The notes beneath the pieces were generated by a model. It had not been told where the DNA came from. It searched no databases and saw nothing but the letters and a program-made list of their open reading frames with translations. A stretch of 64,000 nucleotides of DNA from Chelydra serpentina (taxonomy: Eukaryota; Chordata; Testudines; Chelydridae): NCBI GenBank assembly GCA_037349315.1, contig JBAIAC010000007.1, positions 7,006,001 to 7,070,000 of the forward strand, read 5' to 3'. The position numbers and the translations under genes were made by a program. This document shows, in pieces, positions 55,860-64,000 of the stretch. Every line of letters starts with the position of its first letter. Positions within the stretch are counted from its first letter, which is position 1.

Positions 55860-57460
55860 ATAGAATTTTTTTGATTGACACTTTACAGCAACAAATCACA
55901 CTCAGGGCTCAACTGATTGATAGATATGGGGAGGTCTTGTAGTGTAGTGATCTCCATTGATTGCCTACCAGAAGACACCTGCAATTACCATAAGGTGAGT
56001 GTCCAAAGTAAATCAAAATCCTCAAAAATGATTACTGCAGCAGATCATGGCCAATGGCGACAAACTATTTTGTACAAGCTGCAATGTTTCATTGGATCTC
56101 ACACGTTGGGCAACAGTTCGGCACCACGTATAGTCAGAAAACCATCAAAGCAGAAAGAGGGCTACAGCTATATTTTTTTTTAAACTTAGTGTATTGCTGG
56201 AAAACAAAGCAAAAACAAAATTCTTCTCTTTTTTAGAAGATGACAGAGCTCTGATACCCGTCATTTGCTATAATGGAACTTGGTGGCATTTGCAAGTGCC
56301 AATATACTGTAGGAAAAACTTGATCATCCAAAGCTGCGTGAGTTCATTCAACAGAGCTTACAAAATGCCGGTTGCTTACCAATTGCAAATAAGCTATGAC
56401 AGGACTATCTTCCCAAGGTTTTGCAACACATTTTGAGGAGACGATCTCTAACTCATGAGAGTCTTTTGCAATTATTTCTGCTGAGTCCACTGATGAGCTA
56501 TGTACCACATGTTCTGTTTGATTTTATTTCTGAACAGGCCAAAGATATACAGACAGGATAGCTAACAGTGCTAGTCAACTGCATTTACTTGGATGCTGTT
56601 AACTCCACTACAGTTTCTCAAGTGATAATTAAAACCATTTCAAAATATGGTGCAAATGTTGACAAAGTATCTGCTTTCATAAGGGATGATGCAACTTACA
56701 CGACGAAATCTTTCAAGTCAGATCTACAAAGTCTAATGCCAAATGCTGTCTATATTACATGGAATGTACATATAATTTATCTGCTCAGTGAGCTGTGGAG
56801 ATGTTAGTTTGGTAAAGTTGATAACTGGCCAGCTACATTAAAAATCTCAACAGGTCATAATTCACGAAGCTCACACCAAAGTAATGGATGTACTGTTCTG
56901 GACTGACGCTCAGTCAAATGAAAATCACTCTGACAATGCTGAGTTAAATGCCAGTGCTCAGCAAGTGTTTTCTTGCATGGACAATACTATTGCTATGGGG
57001 AAGAGTCAAGCGATGTAGCAAAAATGGCTCAAGAGTTTCAACAACCTGCAGCAGGGTTCCTAAAAGCAGTGCGTATTTCTGACCCTGCAAAAATGCACCT
57101 GTTGAAGGTGGATTTAACCTCGCTTACTGTAATTCCTGACTTTGATAAGAATTGTAGGCTGGAGATGCCTGCTTACAAAAATATCGCGAAAGAAGTGGAC
57201 TGTAGTTGGCCTGTGCTACAGTTTTGGATCTCAGTGGAAAGCAGAATCCCTCCCATCTTGCAAGGCTAGCTCAGCGCTGTGTGACAAATCCAACTCAGTG
57301 GACGCAAAGACAGCCGTGTCTAAACACAGACAGGTGTTTTCAGCACAGAGACAGGGAATGAAGACAGACAGCTGCTGGATGCTCCATGCTGACATTCAAT
57401 TAATGACATTTGAAACCAGAACGCCCGCCCTGCCCCCCCCCACCTTGTTTTTGTCAACTT
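55860..57460 (+). pseudogene. hAT-family transposase relic A
   Basis: The plus strand shows scattered transposase blocks in different frames. 'VSQVIIKTISKYGANVDKVS' and 'AVYITWNVHIIYLLSELW' (56600-56810) resemble the DDE/RNase-H-like core of hAT proteins. 'YKNIAKEVDCSWPVLQFWIS' and then 'RQVFSAQRQGMKTDS' (57160-57390) resemble the C-terminal hAT dimerisation domain. Multiple stops and shifts make it dead. It is a different lineage from relic B. Confidence 0.65.
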
Positions 57461-57754
57461 AAGACTGTGGTTCTCAAGTTTGAGGCTACCACTTGAGATC
57501 ACTACCCTACAAATCCATTTCAGATGCAGTATCAATCAGGGAATTGAGCCCCGTGTGTTGTTTGCTGCTGTAAAGTGTCAATCAATAAATCCTGTCAAGT
57601 TCACATGACCTCTTTATTTTATTGAAACAAGCTAATAATTGCATCTGGTGGGTGTGTGTGTGTGTGTGCACCCTGTACAGTGTTGGGTCTCAAACTGGGG
57701 CTTGTGCCCCCTCAGGGGGTCAAACCTGGTTATGTTGGGGGGGGGGGGGGGGTG

Positions 57755-58175
57755 TCACGAGCCCCAACCCTGGCACACAGCTGTGAGCCCAGACCCCTGT
57801 GCCGGGCTGTGAGCCCCAACAGCGACACATGGCTGCGAGCCCCGACCCTGGCCAGGAGCAGGGCTGCGAGCTCCAGTCAGGCATGGGGCTGCAAGCCCCG
57901 ACTCTGACCCCCCACGCAGGGTTGCGAGCCCCGACCGCAACCCTGGCTAGGAGCGGGGCTGTGAGCCCTGACCCGAGCCAGGCGTGGTGGTGTGATCCCT
58001 GACCCCAACCAGGAGAGGGGCTGTGAGCCCTGAGCTGGGGCATCCAGGATGCTGTGAGCCCCGACCCCTGTACTGGGGTTGTCAGGTGGAGCCCTGCCAT
58101 GCTGAGGGTTGTCAGCCCCGAGCCCCACCACCCGCTGTGAGCCCAGCCAGGCGCTTGGTTGTGAGCCCCCCCCAT
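57755..58175. repeat. G/C minisatellite (gctgtgagcccc units)
   Basis: About a dozen degenerate units of roughly 25-32 bp, each containing 'gctg(t/c)gagcccc(g)acc'. A long G-run (57738-57752) precedes them. The frame at 57720-58184 on the minus strand is a product of the repeat. Confidence 0.75.
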
Positions 58176-58479
58176 CACCACCATGTGCAGACCTCAGAGC
58201 CCCAAGCTCCTCCAGCCCTGCTCCACCCCCAAAGAAAGGGCTCTAAATAGAAGTTTGCCCTGGGCGCCATTTTTCCTACAGCTGGCCCTGGTACTGACAA
58301 CATTAGAGGGCTTGATTCTTTAGCAGCTGAACAAGTGCTTTATTAATTAACAGTCAGACACACAAGTGCAAACTTTCTCCTGAAAATAATAGCCACCTGT
58401 ACTGCTAAAACCACTAAAAAAACCCAAAAGTATCTCAAGTCTTACATTAAAAACTTAGTTTTACCTGTATCACCACCTC

Positions 58480-59268
58480 TAGTATTGAAAAACCGCAATG
58501 CATCATTTGCTATGAAGTTTTGTCTGCTGAATCAATGAAACCATGCAAACTGCAGCGACATCTTGAAACTAGACATCCTGAGCATAAAAATCAAAACGTG
58601 GATTTTTTCAAATGCAGCGAAGCAGCAACAAAGGAGGTCAGGATTGATGCTGATGGAAGTTTTTGACAGCAAATGTCCTCAGCTGTGGAGACCTCTTATG
58701 TGGTGTCACTATGAATTGCCCGTACCAAAACGCCACATACAGTAGGTGAGGAGCTTATTCTGCCAGCATGCAAAGATATTATGTCACTTATGGTTGGCAA
58801 TGATACTGCGAAAAAACGGAACTATGCTTTCCATGTCTAATGATACTGTGAAACACAGAATATGTGACGTGTCTGAAGATATCAAAAAACAAGTTGTGCA
58901 CAAAATTAAATATTCGGCTTTCAGTATGTTCAGCCTGCAACTTGATCAAACTACTGATGTTACTCACTGCACACAACTGATAGCATTCGTATGTTATGTT
59001 AATGCTGGGGATATTAAGGATGAGTTCTTATTCTGTGAACAACTTGAAACAACCACAACAGCACAGGTCATTTTCAATAAGGTGAATGCCTTTTTTGAAA
59101 GCAATGACATTGAGTGGAAAAAAATTTGTGGTATCTGTACCAATGGTGCTCCAGCACGGTCTGGCTTTCAGCAGAAGGTAAAGTGTGTCTCACCTAAATG
59201 TGATTGTCACTCGTTGTGGAATCCATCGTCAAGTCCTAGCTGCAAAGATATTGCCAATATGCCTTAAT
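58480..59268 (+). pseudogene. hAT-family transposase relic B (BED finger plus core)
   Basis: A BED-type zinc finger is readable at 58485-58620 ('QCIICYEVL', 'LQRHLETRHPEHK'), with the C-x2-C and H-x4-H pairs. The catalytic core follows at 58880-59270: 'FSMFSLQLDQTTDVTHCTQL', with the conserved D-x-T-D, and 'KICGICTNGAPARSGFQ', with the second Asp replaced (CTDGAP expected). Stops, a frame change near 59200 and insertion of a CR1 at 59270 end it. The style is that of the ZBED5/SCAND3-related hAT group. Confidence 0.75.
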
Positions 59269-59378
59269 CATAGAATCATAGAATCTCAGGGTTGGAAGGG
59301 ACCTCAGGAGGTCATCTAGTCCAACCCCCTGCTCAAAGCAGGACCAACCCCAACTAGATCATCCCAGCCAGGGCTTTG

Positions 59379-62202
59379 TCAAGCCTGACCTTTAAAAACC
59401 TCTAAGGAAGGAGATTCCACCACCTCCCTAGGTAACCCATTCCAGTGCTTCACCACCCTACTAGTGAAAAAGTTTTTCCTAATATCCAACCTAAACCTCC
59501 CCCTCTGCAACTTGAGACCATTACTCCTTGTTCTGTCATCTTCTACCACTGAGAACAGTCTAGATCCATCCTCTTTGGAACCCCCTTTTAGGTAGTTGAA
59601 AGCAGCTATCAAATCCCCCCTCACTCTTCTCTTCTGCAGGCTAAACAATCCCAGTTCCCTCAGCCTCTCCTCCTAAGTCATGTGCTCCAGCCCCCTAATC
59701 ATTTTTGTTGCCCTCCGTTGGACTCTTTCCAATTTATCCACATCCTTTTTGTAGTGTGGGGCCCAAAACTGGACACAGTACTCCAAATGAGGCCTCACCA
59801 GTGCCGAATAGAGGGGAATAATCACGTCCCTCGATCTGCTGGAAATGCCCCTACTTATACAGCCCAAAATGCCGTTAGCCTTCTTGGCAACAAGGGCACA
59901 CTGTTGACTCATTCAGCTTTTTGTCCACCGTAACCCCTAGGTCCTTTTCTGCAGAACTGCTGCCCAGCCATTCGGTCCCTAGTCTGTAGCAGTGCATGGG
60001 ATTCTTCCGTCCTAAGTGCAGGACTCTGCACTTGTCCTTGTTGAACCTCATCAGATTTCTTTTGGCCCAATCCTCTAATTTGTCTAGGTCGCTCTGTATC
60101 CTATCCCTACCCTCCAGCGTATCAACCACTCCTCCCAGTTTAGTGTCCTCTGCAAACTTGCTAAGGGTGCAGTCCACACCATCCTCCAAGTCGTTGATGA
60201 AGATATTGAACAAAACCGGCCCCAGCACTGACCCTTGGGGCACTCCACTTGATACCGGCTGCCAACTAGACATGGAGCCATTGATCACTACCCGTTGAGC
60301 ACGACCATCCAGCCAGTTTTCTATCCACCTTACCGTCCATTCATCCAGCCCATACTTCTTTAACTTGCTGGCAAGAACACTGTGGCAGACTGTATCAAAA
60401 GCTTTGCTAAAGTCAAGAAATAGCACATCCACTGCTTTCCCCTCATCCACAGAGCCAGTTACCTCATCATAGAAGGCAATTAGGTTAGTCAGGCATGACT
60501 TGCCCTTGGTGAATCCATGCTGACTGTTCCTGATCACTTTCCCCTCCTTTAAGTGGTTCAGAATTGATTCCTTGAGGACCTGTTCCATGATTTTTCCAGG
60601 GATTGAGGTGAGACTGACTGGCCTGTAGTTCCCCGGATCTTCCTTCTTCCCTTTTTTAAAGATGGGCACTACATTAGCTTTTTTCCAGTCATCCGGGACC
60701 TCCCCCGATTGCCATGATTTGTCAAAGATAATGGCCAATGGATCTGCAATCACATCGGCCAACTCCTTTAGCACCCTCGGATGCAGTGCATCCGGCCCCA
60801 TGGACTTGTGTTCGTCCAGCTTTTCTAAATAGTCCCGAACTACTTCTTTCTCCACAGAGGGCCGGTCACCTCCTCCCCATACCGTGCTGCGGAGTGCAGC
60901 CGCCTGGGAGCTGACCTTGTCTGTGAAGACAGAGGCAAAAAAAGCATTGAGTACACTAGCTTTCTCCACATCCTCTGTCACTAGGTTCCCTCCCTCATTC
61001 AGTAAGGGGCCCACACTTTCCTTGACCTTCTTCTTGTTGCTCACATACCTGAAGAAACCCTTCTTGTTACTCCTAACATCTCCGGCTAGCTGCAACTCCA
61101 AGTGTGATTTGGCCTTCCTAATTTCACTCCTGCATGCCTGAACAATATTTTTATACTCCTCCCTGGTCATTTGTCCAATCTTCCACTTCTTGTAAGCTGC
61201 TTTTTTGTGTTTAAGACGAGCAAGGATTTCACTGTTAAGCCAAGCTGGTCGCCTGCCATATTTACTTTTCTTTCTACACATCAGGATGGTTTGTTCCTGC
61301 AACCTCAATAAGGTTTCTTTAAAATACAGCCAGCTTTCCTCGACTCCTTTCCCCCTCATGTTATTCTCCCAGGGGACCTTGCCCATCAGTTCCCTGAGGG
61401 AGTCAAAGTCTGCTTTTCTGAAGTCCAGGCTCTGTATTCTACTGCTCTCCTTTCTTCCTTGTGTCAGGATCCTGAACTCGACCATCTCATGGTCACTGCC
61501 TCCCAGGTTCCCATCCACTATTGCTTCCTCTACTATTTCTTCCCTGTTTGCGAGCAGCAGGTCAAGAAGAGCTTTTCCCCTAGTTGGTTCCTCCAGCACT
61601 TGCACCAGGAAATTGTCCCCTACACTTTCCAAAAACTTCCTGGATTGTCTGTGGACCGCTGTATTGCTCTCCCAGCAGATGTCGGGGTGATTAATGTCAC
61701 CCATGAGAACCAGGGCCTGTGATCTAGTAACTTCTGTTAGTTGCTGGAAGAAAGCCTCATCCACCTCATCCCCCTGGTCTGGTGGTCTGTAGCAGACTCC
61801 CACCACGACATTACCCTTGTTGCTCACACTTCTCAATTTAATCCAGAGACTCTCAGGTTTTTCTGCAGTTTCATACTGGAGCTCTGAGCAGTCATACTGC
61901 GCTCTCACATACAACGCAACTCCCCCACCTTTTCTGCCCTGCCTATCCTTCCTGAACAGTTTATATCCATCCATGACAGTACTCCAATCGTGTGAGTTAT
62001 CCCACCAAGTATCTGTTATTCCAATTACGTCATAATTCCTTGACTGTGCCAGGACTTCCAGTTCTCCCTGCTTGTTCCCCAGGCTTCTTGCATTTGTGTA
62101 TAGGCATTTAAGATAACTCACCGATCGTCCTGCTGTCCCAGTATGGGGCAGGAGCCCTCCCCTCTTGCACTCACTTACTTGTGCTTCCTCCTGGTATCCC
62201 AC
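59379..62202 (-). pseudogene. CR1 ORF2 (endonuclease-reverse transcriptase), damaged
   Basis: The N-terminal endonuclease (about residues 30-240) has '[11 protein letters not shown]', 'ITDTWW', '[12 protein letters not shown]' and 'GGSDHEMV'. The RT (about 450-740) has '[13 protein letters not shown]', '[13 protein letters not shown]', '[19 protein letters not shown]' and '[12 protein letters not shown]'. The catalytic FADD is FAED (codon 60148-60150), which should abolish polymerisation. The main frame ends at 59875 after a two-base loss. The remaining C-terminus continues in the next frame to an amber at 59673-59675, then to 59379 where an extra base shifts it again. Confidence 0.9.
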
Positions 62203-62246
62203 TTCCCCACTTACCTCGGGGCTTTGGTCTCCTTCCCCCGGTGAAC

Positions 62247-62855
62247 CTAGTTTAAAGCCCTCCTCACTAGGTTGGCCAGCCTGCTTCCAAAGATGCTCTT
62301 CCCTCTCTTCGTCAGGTGGAGCCTGTCTTTGCCTAGCACTCCTTCTTGGAACACCATCCCATGGTCAAAGAATCCAAACCCTTCTCTCTGACACCATCTG
62401 CGTAGCCATTCGTTGACTTCCACGATTCGATGGTCTCTACCCCGGCCTTTTCCTGCCACAGGGAGAATGGACGAGAACACCACGTGCGCCTCAAACGCCT
62501 TTATCCTTCTTCCCAGAGCCACGTAGTCTGCAGTAATACGCTCAAGGTCATTCTTGGCAGTATCATTGGTGCCCACGTGGAGAAGCAGGAAGGGGTAGCG
62601 ATCTGAGGGCTTGATGAGTCTCGGCAGTCTCTCCGTCACATCACGAATCCTAGCCCCTGGCAAGCAGCACACCTCTCGGTTTTCCCGGTCAGGGCGGCAG
62701 ATAGATGACTCAGTCCCCCTGAGGAGAGAGTCCCCGACCACCACCACCCTCCTCCTCCTCTTGGGAGTGGTGGTCGTGGAACCCCCATCCCTAGGACTGT
62801 GCATCTCATGCCTTCCAATCAGTGGAGTCTCCTTCTGCTCTGTTCCCCCATGCAT
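62247..62855 (-). CDS. CR1 ORF1 protein with SGNH-hydrolase (esterase) domain
   Basis: 202 residues, uninterrupted. '[14 protein letters not shown]' is the GDS block with the nucleophile Ser, '[14 protein letters not shown]' the GxND block, and '[12 protein letters not shown]' the D-x-x-H block, so the catalytic Ser, Gly, Asn, Asp and His of the SGNH fold are all present. CR1 elements of this type carry an esterase-like ORF1 of unproven role in retrotransposition. The start is the first ATG of the frame; an N-terminal extension beyond it is possible. It lies 44 bases upstream of the ORF2 frame. Confidence 0.85.
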   Translation of the reverse strand: MHGGTEQKETPLIGRHEMHSPRDGGSTTTTPKRRRRVVVVGDSLLRGTESSICRPDRENREVCCLPGARIRDVTERLPRLIKPSDRYPFLLLHVGTNDTAKNDLERITADYVALGRRIKAFEAHVVFSSILPVAGKGRGRDHRIVEVNEWLRRWCQREGFGFFDHGMVFQEGVLGKDRLHLTKRGKSIFGSRLANLVRRALN

Positions 62856-62870
62856 TAGTTATCCCGCACT

Positions 62871-63560
62871 TAACTATCATTTTTTCTTCTTTTTAAGACA
62901 TAACCTCTGACTCGCTAGCCAAGATGCTTAGAGGGGGAAACATTTCCTTCCAGAAAGGAACGGAACGTTTTGCTTTCTACTCCTCTCAATTCAGGTGCCT
63001 GGTTGACAATAGCCCAGAGCTGCAATTGCAGGGCAAGTCTTTGTCAGCCCCATGCTGGTGCATGCCCAGTAAAGATGGAATTGTCTTCAAATTTAGCACT
63101 AAAAGGTCTGAAGTCTTTATTGAGCATATGCAAAATGTGTTGGTTTTTTTAAAATTATAACTTAGCTAAATTTGGGCAAATTTTCATGGGGACCACAAAA
63201 GACAAATCCTTTTGGCACACCAATTTCCAGTCCCTGCTCCAAATTATGGAGGTACGTCAAAGGAACCAGACTTCAACATGTGCAAAGCACTGTATTTTTC
63301 CATAACTTGGTTGTCTGAAATGGCTGAAGAATTTTGTCTGAAGTTTTCCAAAACAATTCAGCTTGAGTTGGACATCCAGCATGGAAAATGTCAGTCCAGA
63401 TAGTTATAAGCAGCTGAAAACAGGGTCTTCTAAGGGGAAGTGTTTGGAAACCTTATTTACAGCCAGTGCTACCATTCCTGCCTAATTAAGCCAATGGTAG
63501 AAGACAGTATGGTCTGCATACTGTTGCCACATGAGACAACACCCAGCTCTATATCTCACT
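62871..63560. other. Unassigned sequence right of the CR1
   Basis: Could be the continuation of hAT relic B beyond the CR1, but no transposase block could be recognised. The short open frames at 62924-63160 and 63212-63403 have no known motif. Confidence 0.4.
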
Positions 63561-63571
63561 CAGCTCAGATG

Positions 63572-63810
63572 CTGAGAATGTCTATACTGCAATCATGGGG
63601 TGTAACTGCAGTTCAAGTAGACATACCCCAGCTAGCTTCAATCTAGCTAACTTGGGTACCAAAGCAGTGAAGCTGTAGCAATACAAGCCTTCCTTGAACC
63701 CTGTGAATTTTAGTCTGTGCTGAAGCCTTCTGTGACTGGCAAGAAAGTTGCAGCATCTACTTTCAGCTAATGGCCAGACCAGCACACGCCTCATCTACAT
63801 GACTTTTAGA
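63572..63810. mobile_element. Fragment of the GTATGTCTACACT MITE family
   Basis: 'gaatgtctatactgcaatca' at the left, with internal 'ccagctagcttcaatctagc' resembling the element at 41274. The right end is 'cacgcctcatctacatgac', poorly matched. Confidence 0.4.
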
Positions 63811-64000
63811 ATGGATTATTGCCACAACCCATACTTGGGAATGAGTGCACAAACCTCTAAAAAGAGGTCCGAAACTTATCGGCCTGCCTCTTGAGCAACA
63901 TGAGGTGCAGGAAGGGCTCACAGTTGTTTCACTCAGTAGACTGGCTCCCCATGTGTTAATTTCAAACTAGAGATTATCATTGTAGATAACGTGAAGGAGC

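Larger units (their letters stand above)
59270..62870 (-). mobile_element. CR1 LINE, nearly full length
   Basis: Minus-strand element with an intact ORF1, ORF2 open for 775 codons, and the typical 3' end: two octamer repeats giving 'atcatagaatcatagaatc' on the plus strand at 59270. Lesions are few: a changed RT active site, a 2-base loss near 59910, an amber at 59673-59675 and an extra base near 59390. The youth of this copy contrasts with the old LINE scraps elsewhere. The 5' limit is approximate. Confidence 0.92.

Noticed and set aside
57720..58184. 154-residue minus-strand frame and the tandem units as a possible CRISPR array
   Set aside because: Units are degenerate with no constant repeat and unique spacers, in a eukaryotic genome. 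This is a minisatellite.
59996..61722. Several plus-strand open frames across the CR1
   Set aside because: They are opposite the CR1 ORF2 and mirror its codons. There is no independent domain.

Overview
The window is vertebrate nuclear DNA: split genes with GT-AG introns, one CpG island and many dispersed retroposons. Its repeats (a long CR1 LINE, Penelope-like fragments, a DIRS-type element, hAT relics, GC-rich minisatellites) fit a turtle best, with a crocodilian as the alternative. That assignment is inference from repeat types, not a database match.

Two host genes are supported exon by exon and converge on each other. PCNX4 (pecanex-like 4) is on the plus strand. It has a CpG-island promoter and probable non-coding first exon ending near 17937, and ten coding exons from 22919 to 32980 that keep reading phase throughout and encode about 1188 residues. 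DHRS7 (ER-membrane short-chain dehydrogenase) is on the minus strand. Exons 2 to 7 lie between 50877 and 34941; exon 1, with the membrane anchor, was not found and probably lies beyond the right edge. The order PCNX4-DHRS7, tail to tail, is the one known in other amniotes. A recent 256-bp tandem duplication lies between the genes and duplicates the DHRS7 poly(A) signal.

Layout: 1-3010, unassigned DNA, a LINE tail and a Penelope-like palindrome; 3190-6446, a decayed DIRS-type retrotransposon on the minus strand; 6448-7600, two more Penelope-like copies; 10200-11366, a GC-rich repeat and a hAT-type MITE with an 8-bp target duplication; 11656-17649, a class I (gammaretrovirus-like) provirus with paired LTRs, a proline-type primer site, broken gag and pol, almost no env, and a nested Penelope-like insertion; 17650-18350, the CpG island; 18350-32980, PCNX4; 33000-51000, the intergenic duplication and DHRS7 with MITEs, LINE pieces and a composite repeat; 51000-64000, MITEs, minisatellites, two hAT transposase relics, and a nearly complete CR1 on the minus strand inserted into the second relic.

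The point most worth following up is the provirus. It lies in the sense orientation about 290 bp upstream of the end of PCNX4 exon 1. Its 3' LTR carries a TATA-like box followed by a strong splice donor in U5, so LTR-initiated RNA could splice straight to the PCNX4 start-codon exon. No CRISPR array, prokaryotic operon or clearly new coding system was seen.
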